Counted from the stretch's first letter, positions 1 to 9,674 are shown. The stretch is DNA of 29,048 bases from CAYUIS01 sp964444825 (GCA_964444825.1 CAYUIS010000058.1:1-29048), one strand, 5' to 3'. The notes: generated from the letters alone by a model not told the origin. Translations and numbers: made by a program.

Positions 1-3000
1 TCCCGCCAGCCAGGATACGCTCAGAGTCAGTACCTCGCCACTGAGCGCCAGCCGTTCGGGGTCTATGTGATCGGGTGTGTCGGTGGGCAGGTAGTAGTCT
101 CCTTCGGCTCCGTCCCAGATGAACTTGACCGTGGGTATTCCCGCGGAGCTGAAAAAAGCATGCCAGCCTTCGCCTGTGCTGACCCGTCGCTGCGCTCGCC
201 GGCTCAATCCGGCGGTGCTGGCTTCGACCCGGTGCACCAGTGGCCGGTCACTCTCCTGCATGCCATGGTACACCAATCTGTAGCCTCTGCCGTTTCCAAC
301 ACTGTCCAGTGCGATCACCCCCACCGTCTGGGTCAAGGGCACGGCTGGATGGCTCAGATAGTGAAAGACACCGGCACTGTTTAGCTCCTCCCCGCTCCAG
401 GCAGCAAAGAGCACGCTACGCGCCGGGCGATAGCCTGTTGATCGCCACACCTGTGCCATCTCCAACAATGCTCCTACACCGGATGCGTTCCGGTTGGCGC
501 CTGGGAAGTAGAGGCCATCCGGCGATTGACCGATGTGATCGTAGTGGGCACCGACGATGAGCACCTCGTCTGCCAGATCGGGATCGGTCCCGGGCATCAG
601 GCCCAGGACGTTGGCGGTGAGGGTGGTGGTGATGGGAAGGCGCAAGAGGGTTTGCTCCACCTGCACATTCAGTGGAAGCGCGGGGGGGGCGAACGATAGG
701 TCCCGGTATTCTATTCTCAACTGCTCCAGCAAGGCCTCAAAGGCCGCTCTGGTGATCTCGAAAACCGGGATGTTGATCTCTGACCTCAGGTCTGGGCGGA
801 CATAGCTGCTCTCGAAATCCTTAGGTTCCTTGTCGGTGACGACGATCAACCCGCCGGCGCCATAGTGCTGTAGCCGCGCGGCAAGAGCGGCGGGATCGTC
901 CACGTCTTGCGCCAGGACTATGGCCCCGCCAAAGTTCATCCCTTCCACGTTTTCCGTGTGCACCCACACCAGCTCTCCCTGGGCAGTCCCATCTCCTGCG
1001 CTCTCCATAAAGTCCTCGCGGTAGGCAAACTCATAGGTCACCGCGCCATCGTCGTCCAGCAAGGTCAGGGCAGGCGTGTCGATGAGGTGCGTGTGCGAGA
1101 TAGGCAGCCGTTGGAGGTATTCTCGCGGAATGGCGTCCAGTTCGTTGGTCACCGTCGCCTGTGACCCTGCGCTCGCCGCCGGCAGGTCGCCAAGGGGTTC
1201 CAGGCCCAGGGCGGCGAATCGGTCGGCGATATAGTCGGCGGCCAGCTCCGCCCCAGGAGTACCTGCCTCCCGCCCGCCAAATTCGGGACCAGATAGGATG
1301 GAAATGTGGCCCAGGGCGCGTTCGGGGTCAAAGCGCTGGGCCAGCGACACCAATTCTTCTCTCAACCCTTCGACGCTGGCGTGCTCCTGCCATTCAGCCA
1401 CGAAGGAGCTTGGATCCACGTCCAGCCCAGTGCGCAGGGCAGTGATTGTGTTGTTGGCGATCGATTCGGCGACGAGTCGCCGCAGCCCTGGTAGGCCATA
1501 CTCTTCGACAATATAGGAGACCAACGACCACGATTGAGCGTAGGCCAGCTTCATCTGGTCTTGCGGCAGGTCCTCGAAGGAGGACAGATCCTCCAAAGGC
1601 AGCTCCCGGTGGCGGCGCACCGTTTCCTGCACCATGGGCGCCCGCTGCGCAGCTCCCCAATGGGTGCCCAGGGGCCGTACCCGATCCGCCTCGAAACTGG
1701 CGATGCCCTCGAGCAGCCAGGCGACCTCCAGCCCCTGTTCAACGAGCACGCGGTGGGCCAGTTCGTGGGCCAAAAGCTCCTGGATGGCGGGCTCGCTGTA
1801 TTCTTCCAGCCAGAGTTTGATGGCCTCTCCGGTTTCGCTGTGGCTGGTGCCCCAGATTGAAGCGGGTGACGAGAGCAGGCCGAGGAAGGTCGGGCCGTCT
1901 TCGTATATCTTGATCTCCACGGGCTGTCGTGGTGTCATATCCAAGTCAGCGCTCACCTGGTCGTAGGCCGCTTCCGCGAGGTCGAGGATGTGTTTTGCCC
2001 GGTCTCCATCAGGGATCTGGTGCCGGAGGGTAAAATGCTGGCTGGAAAGATCGTTCCAGTCCACGTCGGCATAGACCCAGCGCTCGCCTTTTTGCACGAA
2101 GCGTGCGTCGTAACTGAACTGTGCGGGTATCTCGCCAGAGATCACCGTATTGACCCTCAACGCGACGATTGCCTCGTCTCGTTCGGGCGACCAATCGACG
2201 AGTTTTTCGGTGATCGTGTAGCCCGAGTGCGCGGACAGATTGTTGATCCAGTGACTCTCCTCAGTACGTAGGGTGGGGTCAGCAGAGTCCACGGTGGCCA
2301 GAAAGCCGCTCCTGTCCCCCGCAAGCACCGCCTTTGCCCGCGCGGCAATGGTGGAATGGATGGCCTCCGCGTCGGTTTGCAGGGGGGCAACCCGGCTGGC
2401 ACGCCAGGCGGATTCGAATTGGGATGGAGAGAGTCCCAGTGCTCGCTGGAAGGCGGTCTGTGGATCGCCGGTTTCGCCCCAGAGGGCGCACAGGGCTTGC
2501 AGACCATCGTTGCCGAATCGACTGAGGAGATACTCGGTCGCGCTCCACGCCCGAGCGCGATAGGGCCGGGCCTCTGCCTCGGACAGCTCGTCCAGCGGCG
2601 GAAAGTCCAGCAGCGGAGTAAGTACTCTGGTGGCGGCGAGTGTGGGCAGATGGAGCCTTTGTGCGTTCCCACTGTGTTGCAGCGCCAGCCCTTCACGTAG
2701 CCAGGCTCCCTCATCTGGCGGCAGGCCCATCTGATTGAGGATCAGGCTGACCGCAGCCGGGGTGATCGCTTCACCCCAGGCGATCTCGACCAGGCCAGCC
2801 GACGGAACAAGCCACCCGGTATCACGGCTTGCCGCTGGCCTGGCGATCGCCCGCATCGTGGCGGCATCTGGGTAGTAGATGAAGCGACTGGTCCTGACCG
2901 GCTCCAGTCCCAGGTCGGTGGCAAGAGAAACATACGCTTCCTGAGTGGTGGAGAGCAGTTCGTTGATCTCCACCCCCACTCCGGTGACCTGGCCGACGGT

Positions 3001-4899
3001 GATCACATCTTCGGCGAATGTTGCGGGTCTGTATCCGGCAAAGGTCCATACACCATCCCGCTGGACGAATCGCGCGTCATACGAGATGGATCGTCCCGTT
3101 CGCGTCGCATCGGCCCAACGGTAGGCTGTCCTGAGGGTAACCTCAGCCTCGCCGTCACCGATCTGCATCTGGCTGGGCTCGATGGTTACATCGGTGAGTT
3201 CCCGCGACCACAGGTTGTCGAACCAGGCAGCTTGGACGGTTTGGAGATTGGGATCGGTGGGATCCAGCCCCTCCAGAAACGCTTCCCGGTTCCCGGTAGC
3301 GATGCTGGCCCGCAGTCGCTCCACGGCGTGTTCCAACTCAATGTGCCCTTCTGCCAGCGCGGCCAGTGTATGGGCGGAGATGGCGCCGACCGCTTTTATT
3401 TTCTCTGGATGAAGGGTGCCAATCTCGTCATCCGGGGTGTGGTAATACGTATCGGGCCAGTAGATGAGCATAGCCGAGGGCACTCCCGCGTCAAAGAACG
3501 TGACATGGTCGCTGCGACCCATAAAGGCGACGGTGTGGGTGACGCCATAGGCTTCAGCTCCAGCCTGTAGCTGGGCGGCTACGGTTCCCTCTCCATCTAT
3601 CTGGAGTATCTCGCCAGCGCCGACCATGTCCAGGTTGAGCATAGCGACCGTCTGCGTGAGCGGGAGGGTCGGGTTTTCTACGTAATGCCGGGAGCCCAAC
3701 AAGCCCTGCTCCTCGCTATCCCACGCGGCGAAGAGAACGCTGCGGCTGGGGTGAAAGCCCTGCACGTGCCACAACCGGGCGATTTCCATCATAGTGGCAA
3801 CGCCCGACGCGTTGTCGTTGGCCCCATTCATAATGGTCCCGTCTGGCTCGCGACCCAGGTGGTCGTAGTGGGCGCCAATGACGACGACCTCTTCCCCGTG
3901 GATGGGATCAGTGCCCGGAAGGAGGGCCAGGACGTTGCGGACCTTGGCTTCGTCTTGTTCCTCAACGGTCACGGCCAAACGCACTGTGGTGGAGAGGGGT
4001 GTGGCGGTGAAGCGGTAGCTCAATTTGTCCAGTGTGTAGTCGGTGCCGCTCAGAAGGTCGTTGGCAACATCCTCCGATATCATATAGGCGGGGATGGTCT
4101 GTGGCACCCAGGCGGTCTCGCGGTAGCCCCCACGCCGGAACTCGACATCCTCCCGCGCACGGTCCAGCAACAACACCCCACCAACCTGGTGTTCGATAGC
4201 CTGGCGATAGACCTCGGGGTTGCCGGTGTAGCGGCACAGGACGATCTTGTCGACCATGTCAAGGCCGGCATAGTCATTGTGCAGACACTCGTTCAGCCAG
4301 ACGACTGGCCCTTCCCCCTCGCCTGCGCCCAGATAGCCGCCAGTGAGGGCTCGGAAATCGGTACGGTACGTATAGGTGGATGTGAGCCTTTCTCCACCGG
4401 GGGAAATGATGGTGAAAACCGGCTGCGACGTGATCTGCCCGTAGGGAGCGGTAAAGGTCTGGAAATAGGACCTGTCCACCCCAGCCGGCTCCAGGCCGTA
4501 TTCGGCGAGTCGGGCCGCGATATAGTCACCGGCAGCCCATCCTCCGGGGGTGCCAGGTTGGCGTCCACCCAACTCGTCGTCGGCCAGGTAGGCCAGGTGC
4601 TCCAGTGCCTGCTCTTCATCGAACATTCGGGCAAGACGGGCGGTGTTGGTTCCAGCCACCAGTGGGCCAACGACAAGCTCCACCGGCTCCGCTTCAGTTG
4701 TTGGACGTGGGTCGTCAGGCACGGCCGTGTTCGCTGACGGCCACTCGACCTGGAGGGCCGATGATTCGACGCCTGCTTGAGGTGTGCCCGGCTGGAGCAA
4801 GTCACTTAGGCAGACCAGGATGACAATCAGGACGATCACCAGGATCAGGATCAACGAAATGAGGGTGCGCCGGCTCAAGGAGGTGAGTTTTCTGACCAT
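1..4899 (-). CDS. Membrane-anchored tandem M28 peptidase with two MA-like zinc-protease modules (3' end outside window)
   Basis: An open frame runs from the ATG at 4899 to base 1 without a stop (1633 codons), so the C-terminus lies beyond the left edge. Residues 12-31 form one hydrophobic helix after a basic start, a signal anchor that places the rest outside the cell. Residues about 94-515 are an M28 aminopeptidase domain with every expected metal residue: H344 and D346 (HYDH), D362 (NDNASG), E396-E397, D424 (LDM) and H487 (YYHTPDD). Residues about 528-805 and 834-1170 are an internal duplication. Both copies share the SYDARFVQ block; the second carries a gluzincin motif H1045-E-L-A-H1049 with E1064, and the first lacks HExxH. 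Residues about 1190-1633 are a second M28 domain (H1452, E1504-E1505, D1532) with R1470 and L1604 at zinc-ligand positions. The start has no clear Shine-Dalgarno sequence. The gene lies 51 bp after the preceding gene. Likely role: extracellular peptide hydrolysis (inferred). Confidence 0.88.
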   Translation of the reverse strand, partial: MVRKLTSLSRRTLISLILILVIVLIVILVCLSDLLQPGTPQAGVESSALQVEWPSANTAVPDDPRPTTEAEPVELVVGPLVAGTNTARLARMFDEEQALEHLAYLADDELGGRQPGTPGGWAAGDYIAARLAEYGLEPAGVDRSYFQTFTAPYGQITSQPVFTIISPGGERLTSTYTYRTDFRALTGGYLGAGEGEGPVVWLNECLHNDYAGLDMVDKIVLCRYTGNPEVYRQAIEHQVGGVLLLDRAREDVEFRRGGYRETAWVPQTIPAYMISEDVANDLLSGTDYTLDKLSYRFTATPLSTTVRLAVTVEEQDEAKVRNVLALLPGTDPIHGEEVVVIGAHYDHLGREPDGTIMNGANDNASGVATMMEIARLWHVQGFHPSRSVLFAAWDSEEQGLLGSRHYVENPTLPLTQTVAMLNLDMVGAGEILQIDGEGTVAAQLQAGAEAYGVTHTVAFMGRSDHVTFFDAGVPSAMLIYWPDTYYHTPDDEIGTLHPEKIKAVGAISAHTLAALAEGHIELEHAVERLRASIATGNREAFLEGLDPTDPNLQTVQAAWFDNLWSRELTDVTIEPSQMQIGDGEAEVTLRTAYRWADATRTGRSISYDARFVQRDGVWTFAGYRPATFAEDVITVGQVTGVGVEINELLSTTQEAYVSLATDLGLEPVRTSRFIYYPDAATMRAIARPAASRDTGWLVPSAGLVEIAWGEAITPAAVSLILNQMGLPPDEGAWLREGLALQHSGNAQRLHLPTLAATRVLTPLLDFPPLDELSEAEARPYRARAWSATEYLLSRFGNDGLQALCALWGETGDPQTAFQRALGLSPSQFESAWRASRVAPLQTDAEAIHSTIAARAKAVLAGDRSGFLATVDSADPTLRTEESHWINNLSAHSGYTITEKLVDWSPERDEAIVALRVNTVISGEIPAQFSYDARFVQKGERWVYADVDWNDLSSQHFTLRHQIPDGDRAKHILDLAEAAYDQVSADLDMTPRQPVEIKIYEDGPTFLGLLSSPASIWGTSHSETGEAIKLWLEEYSEPAIQELLAHELAHRVLVEQGLEVAWLLEGIASFEADRVRPLGTHWGAAQRAPMVQETVRRHRELPLEDLSSFEDLPQDQMKLAYAQSWSLVSYIVEEYGLPGLRRLVAESIANNTITALRTGLDVDPSSFVAEWQEHASVEGLREELVSLAQRFDPERALGHISILSGPEFGGREAGTPGAELAADYIADRFAALGLEPLGDLPAASAGSQATVTNELDAIPREYLQRLPISHTHLIDTPALTLLDDDGAVTYEFAYREDFMESAGDGTAQGELVWVHTENVEGMNFGGAIVLAQDVDDPAALAARLQHYGAGGLIVVTDKEPKDFESSYVRPDLRSEINIPVFEITRAAFEALLEQLRIEYRDLSFAPPALPLNVQVEQTLLRLPITTTLTANVLGLMPGTDPDLADEVLIVGAHYDHIGQSPDGLYFPGANRNASGVGALLEMAQVWRSTGYRPARSVLFAAWSGEELNSAGVFHYLSHPAVPLTQTVGVIALDSVGNGRGYRLVYHGMQESDRPLVHRVEASTAGLSRRAQRRVSTGEGWHAFFSSAGIPTVKFIWDGAEGDYYLPTDTPDHIDPERLALSGEVLTLSVSWLAG

Positions 4900-4950
4900 T
4901 TGAGAGTTCTCAGATTGTCTTCTTTTACGCGCTACGCCTGACGTTTCGCG

Positions 4951-7449
4951 CTAGAAATTCGGCTCGTGCGCAGCCGTGATCAGTGTCAGGTTGACGACCT
5001 GGGCTGCCTGACTCAGGTGAACAGCATCAATGTTCTCCCAGGTGTCGTCGGCCCACGCGGGCGGTGGGTTGCCCCAGGTAGCGACCAATGTACCGGATTG
5101 CCCTCTGAATACCTGCTGATAGGGATGACGCGGCGTTCTGCCCTGGGCCACGTTCACATCGAGCCGCTCAGCGCTGGAGACGAGTAGATTGTACAGGTCA
5201 TCCTGCTCACCGACCTGATGGACCACCATCCCGTCACCGGTTTCACTTCCCATCTGGTCAAGGTGGATCACCGCGGCGATGTTGTAACGGTGGATAAAGC
5301 CGCTGGGGATATCGTGAAAGTAGTGAGCTCCCGAGTAGGGCAACTCGCCGCCGGCCCAGGCGGCAAAGAGCACGGAACGCCTGGGCTGGAATTCTTGTTC
5401 CTGCCATAGTCGAGCGATCTCTAGCATTGCCGCCACGCCCGACGCATTCCCATTTGCTCCAGGATAGAGCGTGCCATCGGGTGCGATGCCCAACCCGTCA
5501 TAGTGGCAGGAAACAATGACCATTTCCCGCGCCAGGTTGGCATCCGAACCATCGATCAACCATATGATATTGTAGTGAGTGACTGTTTCTGGTGGTTCGA
5601 GCTGGAGCCTCATACGCACCCGGGTGTCCAGTTCGTGGATGATCCAGGCCGGCCCAGTCTCATTCAGCCCATCGATCAGCTCTTGAATTGATCCAGATTC
5701 GATTCCGCCTTGGGCCAGGATTGTGTTGGCGGTAGCGGAGCTGATGCGGAATATTGGCAGGGATGGGCGTTCCAGGTAGTCGTCCGAAAGGATCTGATCA
5801 CGCGGCGTCACGTCGTTGGAGACAAAAAGCACGCCTTCTGCACGCCGGATGAGTGCCTCGGTGGCAAAGTCCTGCGGTGCATTGTCAGCAGAGATCATCA
5901 CAATGCGCCCTCTCAGGTCCAAGCCCTTGAAGCGGGCATACGTCGCCTCAGGAGAACCTTGGTCCGACCTTTCTGATGGCGGGAATAGGATCAGGACGAC
6001 GGGGGCCTCCGCCTGACCACTGCCACCGTGGCGCTCGATCGATTCACCATAGTCGGCCAGGCGGGTGAAAGTGATAAGCGTTTCGCCCTGCGTGTCCACC
6101 AGGGCCAGCTCCGGCGGCTCCGCCGGGCGAGTCATAGTGACCTGTACCTCCTTGAGCCAGCCACCGGGAGGGGCATCCAGGCCATAGCCCTCAAGTTCCT
6201 CTATGATGTACTCCGCTGCTTGGCGTGCCTCCGGGCTGCCGACTCCGCGTCCATTCATTTCGGGGCCACTGAGGAATCTGACGTGACGCATCAGGTCATC
6301 CTTGCTGACTTGCTGGGCCAGGTGCCGGTAGGAAGGGGCAGGCCCCAGGGTGAGGATAACATAGATGCTGGCACCAGTGATGAGTGCGACCGGGACGATC
6401 ACGCGCCAACTGAGCAACAGTGCGGTGTTGAATATGCCTCGGTCGATCAGCCGCCGCAGCCCCTCGCCCAGCAGGTTAAAGCCAGTGACCGAGACGAAAA
6501 AAGCGATGGCTGGAAAAATGACCATCCAAGGGTATGAGCGGGCCCATTGGCGCGACCCGGCCATCATCGCGCCCCACTCTGGAAGCGCAAAGTACTGTCT
6601 CTGGGAATAGTCGCCTACCGGGATAGCGGTACCGCCGCCGATGTAAACCCCAACAAACCCCAATTCCCCCAAGATCATCAGCACCGCCCCCATCTCCAGC
6701 AATGTGATGACGATCAGTGCGGGCAGGACGTTGGGCAACACGTGGCGAATTGCCAGTTCCAGAGAGTTGAGCCCAATGACCCGTCCGCTGTCTAGGTAGG
6801 GTTCCTTCTTGATCCGGATGAATTCTGCGCGCACGTACTGGGCGATCTCGCCCCAGCCTATGGCACACAGGGCGACGATAAAGACCGGGAGCCCGCGCCG
6901 GATGTCCAGTGCGAATATGATGATCATGGCTACCAACAGCATAGGCAGCGAGATCAACATCTGCATCGTTCCCATCACGACTTGATCCGCCGTCTGGCCC
7001 TCGTTCCAGCCGGCCAGTCCGCCCAGCACAAGCCCAAGTGCCAGACGGGCCATTGTGATAAAGGCCGCGGCTACCAGCGTGTTGCGAGTGCCATAGAGCA
7101 GCATACTGAACGTGTCTCGGCCCAACTCGTCCGTGCCCATCGGGTGCTCGGGCGACGGTGGGAAGGGTGGGGCACGCAGGACGCCGTCCACATACTCCAG
7201 CGAGTGGCGACCATGCAGATAGGGGTTCTGTGGGGCCAGCAGTGGTCCGAACAGGATGCCGGTGAAAAGGACCAGCACAATCAGCCCGCCAAGCAGTAAG
7301 GGCACGTTAAAGACCACGTGGCGTAGGTGGGTGCGCCGCCTGGGCATTTGCCCCTCCGCCCTCTCCAGAGGGGTACGCGAGGATTGGCGTAGCCTGGAGA
7401 GGTCAGCCCGCGGGTTCAGGAGATGGGCAAATACTTTTCCCCATCTCAT
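4951..7449 (-). CDS. DppC/OppC-type ABC permease fused to a degenerate M28 peptidase domain
   Basis: The 832-residue protein begins with an OppC-like N-terminal helix (about 46-70) and the signature GTDELGRDTF (105-114). The permease core follows (about 125-330), with an EAA-type loop near 218-242 (YLDSGRVIGL...HVLPN) that would contact an ABC ATPase. DppC proteins are about 300 residues and end inside the cell. Here an extra helix (345-368) would carry the rest outside. Residues about 385-832 form a PA-like insert plus M28 fold. H649 and D651 remain, but the bridging Asp is Gly (G667 in GANGNASG), the catalytic Glu is Gly (G701), E702 and D731 remain, and the last His is absent from the WADDTWENID segment. 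The peptidase half is therefore probably inactive and may bind peptides. The start overlaps the stop of the upstream permease gene (ATGA), indicating translational coupling and a DppB-DppC heterodimer. Confidence 0.9.
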   Translation of the reverse strand: MRWGKVFAHLLNPRADLSRLRQSSRTPLERAEGQMPRRRTHLRHVVFNVPLLLGGLIVLVLFTGILFGPLLAPQNPYLHGRHSLEYVDGVLRAPPFPPSPEHPMGTDELGRDTFSMLLYGTRNTLVAAAFITMARLALGLVLGGLAGWNEGQTADQVVMGTMQMLISLPMLLVAMIIIFALDIRRGLPVFIVALCAIGWGEIAQYVRAEFIRIKKEPYLDSGRVIGLNSLELAIRHVLPNVLPALIVITLLEMGAVLMILGELGFVGVYIGGGTAIPVGDYSQRQYFALPEWGAMMAGSRQWARSYPWMVIFPAIAFFVSVTGFNLLGEGLRRLIDRGIFNTALLLSWRVIVPVALITGASIYVILTLGPAPSYRHLAQQVSKDDLMRHVRFLSGPEMNGRGVGSPEARQAAEYIIEELEGYGLDAPPGGWLKEVQVTMTRPAEPPELALVDTQGETLITFTRLADYGESIERHGGSGQAEAPVVLILFPPSERSDQGSPEATYARFKGLDLRGRIVMISADNAPQDFATEALIRRAEGVLFVSNDVTPRDQILSDDYLERPSLPIFRISSATANTILAQGGIESGSIQELIDGLNETGPAWIIHELDTRVRMRLQLEPPETVTHYNIIWLIDGSDANLAREMVIVSCHYDGLGIAPDGTLYPGANGNASGVAAMLEIARLWQEQEFQPRRSVLFAAWAGGELPYSGAHYFHDIPSGFIHRYNIAAVIHLDQMGSETGDGMVVHQVGEQDDLYNLLVSSAERLDVNVAQGRTPRHPYQQVFRGQSGTLVATWGNPPPAWADDTWENIDAVHLSQAAQVVNLTLITAAHEPNF

Positions 7450-9674
7450 CGTTCATCTCCGTTCGACTCGACGCCCAAGCGCGGGTCAATGAAGCGGTAG
7501 GCCAGGTCTGCCAGCAGGTTGATCACCAGGAAGGTCACGCCTATGCTCAGGGCAAGGACTGCGGTTGCTTGGACCTCTCCCTGTTGGATAGCGGTGAGCG
7601 TTGTGACACCCAGACCGGGCCAGTTAAAGAATATCTCGACCACCGGTAGGCTGCCCAGCGCAAAGCGGAGCGAGACGATCACAGCGGTGAGAATGCTGAC
7701 GCCGGCGTTGCGCAGCATGTGCTTCCAAAAGACACTTCGCTGACCCAGTCCTTTTGCGCGGGCGGTGCGGACAAAGTCCCGGCTCACGATCTCTGAGATT
7801 GAGACAAATGTGACGCGGGTGATATGCGCCAAGGGACGGGCAGCCAGCACCAGCGCCGGAGGGACGATGTGTGGCATCAAGCTCTTGCGGTACCCACCGA
7901 TGCCGTAGATGGGAAAGAGCCCGGTGCCGGTGTGCTGGTAGAACTTGATGTCAGCTATCTGTAACAGCAGGGCGAGAAAGAAACTGGGGATAGAGATGCC
8001 GACGATCGTCAGGGTGAGCGTGGGGAGAGCCAGAACAGAATGACGGCGGGCAGCGGCCAGCCCACCTGCCGTGACGCCGATTATGGTTGCTAGTGCAATA
8101 GAGACCCCCAATAGCGAAGCACTTCTGACAAAGGCGTCGCCCAGTAACTCTGTCATGGGCACCCAGGATCGTTGGGTGATATCTTGGGAGATGTGGCCAA
8201 GATCACCGTGAAAGGTGTCCTCCAGAATACTGAACGTCTCTGCGAGGGCTGGTTCGATCAGAGTCGAGACACTGTGTGGCTCGCCCGTGGAAGTTGAATT
8301 GAAGCTGAGACGCATACCAAGCACGCAAAAGTAGACGATGGCCAGGCCCACGGCGGCGATAAAAAGCAGGCGGCGCAGCACATAGATGACAAAGCCGGGT
8401 ATTCGTGGGCGGTCAGAGGTGGGCGTATGGGGAGGCTCGACCACTCTCAACTCTCGTTCGGGTCTGAGAGACTGGAACTTGCCGTAGGTGAGGGATCTCC
8501 ACAGCCACTCCAACGGACCGAATCGGTATCGCGCTAACCACCATTTGCTCGAGCTGATCTGGGTACGATAGATGACAAGCGTCAGGATAATCGTGATGGC
8601 CGGGCCCAACGAGCCGTACAACCCCAGGCCGTATCCATAAAAGATGAGCGTGCAGACGATGGAATGGGTGAGGTAATTGGATAGCGCCATACGTCCCACC
8701 GGGGCCAGATGGGCCAGTCGGTTTCGCCACGCCTGTCTCTGGTAGAGCAGGACGATGGCTGAGATATAGCACAGGCACAGAGCGGGCCCGCCGATAGTCC
8801 GGGCGCCTCTAGTAGCGAGGTCGTAGTATCGGACAGGGACGATATCCGGCGAATCCGCCACGGCTACGAATATGAGGTTGAGGATTATGCCAACAATCAG
8901 CCCGGACCACATCATCCACCGGAAGAGGGAAAGATGCTGGGGGATATTGTGGAGGATTCTGTGCTTTCCGACGTACAGGCCGAGCAGGAACATACCAAAG
9001 ATATGCGTACCCCAATAGATGACATTGGTGTAACCGTAGCGGGACGCGTTGAACCGATGTACGGTCAGCTCAAGATAGCTTCCTTCTGTGTAGACGTTGC
9101 TTTGGTACCCCTCCATCATAGCCTGACGATAGGGGGCGGTCAGATTGGCATGTGCTTCCCGGAGGGACTCGGCGGGCCCAGGCGTGCTGAGCAGAACTGG
9201 AATAAGCAGACAAATGGCCGCTGCAATGAGGATGAGCCTCCCGGAGCACTTGCGGAACAAGAGCAATGGAATGCCCAGCACAGCATACGTCACGAGAATG
9301 TCGCCGTCCCAAATGAGGATGGCGTGGACCAAACCGATGAGCAGCAGGATGAATAACCGTCGCACATAGTGTACGGCGAAACGTGCGTTCCGTTGCGCGG
9401 CCCGCTCCATCTGAATGGCCATTCCCCAGCCGAACAGGAACGAAAAAAGTGTATAGAACTTGGCTTGTGCGACAAAACTGATAAACAGCGTCACAGCGTG
9501 GTGTACGGCTTGCATCTGCCCCACAGGGATGTGGGTGAAGCCAGAGAAGCTCAGCATGTTCACGAGGAGGATTCCCAGAACTGAGAAGCCACGGAGGATG
9601 TCAACGACTTCGATGCGTCTGGTTGGTTGTACTGGCGTCATCAGCGCCGTGGGCTCTGATACATCCGGCGTCAT
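7446..9674 (-). CDS. DUF418 membrane domain fused to DppB-type ABC permease
   Basis: The start at 9674 is preferred because GGGGAGG stands just upstream; an upstream in-frame ATG at 9809 adds 45 residues that look non-coding. The 742-residue product has two halves. Residues about 20-405 are a polytopic DUF418/YeiB-like domain, recognised by the opening IEVVDILRGFSVLGILLVNM and the closing RFGPLEWLWRSLTYGK. DUF418 proteins have no settled function but are related to acyltransferase-type membrane proteins. Residues about 427-742 are a DppB/OppB-type permease: an N-terminal helix (YVLRRLLF), a periplasmic loop, five further helices and a canonical EAA loop (FVRTARAKGLG, 634-644, to LRNA, 654-657). 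DppB alone is about 310-340 residues, so this is a true fusion. It is the first gene of the operon, with a consensus promoter at 9894-9921. Transport of peptides is inferred from the permease family. Confidence 0.9.
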   Translation of the reverse strand: MTPDVSEPTALMTPVQPTRRIEVVDILRGFSVLGILLVNMLSFSGFTHIPVGQMQAVHHAVTLFISFVAQAKFYTLFSFLFGWGMAIQMERAAQRNARFAVHYVRRLFILLLIGLVHAILIWDGDILVTYAVLGIPLLLFRKCSGRLILIAAAICLLIPVLLSTPGPAESLREAHANLTAPYRQAMMEGYQSNVYTEGSYLELTVHRFNASRYGYTNVIYWGTHIFGMFLLGLYVGKHRILHNIPQHLSLFRWMMWSGLIVGIILNLIFVAVADSPDIVPVRYYDLATRGARTIGGPALCLCYISAIVLLYQRQAWRNRLAHLAPVGRMALSNYLTHSIVCTLIFYGYGLGLYGSLGPAITIILTLVIYRTQISSSKWWLARYRFGPLEWLWRSLTYGKFQSLRPERELRVVEPPHTPTSDRPRIPGFVIYVLRRLLFIAAVGLAIVYFCVLGMRLSFNSTSTGEPHSVSTLIEPALAETFSILEDTFHGDLGHISQDITQRSWVPMTELLGDAFVRSASLLGVSIALATIIGVTAGGLAAARRHSVLALPTLTLTIVGISIPSFFLALLLQIADIKFYQHTGTGLFPIYGIGGYRKSLMPHIVPPALVLAARPLAHITRVTFVSISEIVSRDFVRTARAKGLGQRSVFWKHMLRNAGVSILTAVIVSLRFALGSLPVVEIFFNWPGLGVTTLTAIQQGEVQATAVLALSIGVTFLVINLLADLAYRFIDPRLGVESNGDER

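Noticed and set aside
3685..4737. Open plus-strand frame of 350 codons
   Set aside because: It is fully antisense to the M28 peptidase frame, which has clear family motifs and a complete set of zinc ligands. The plus-strand translation has no recognisable domain.
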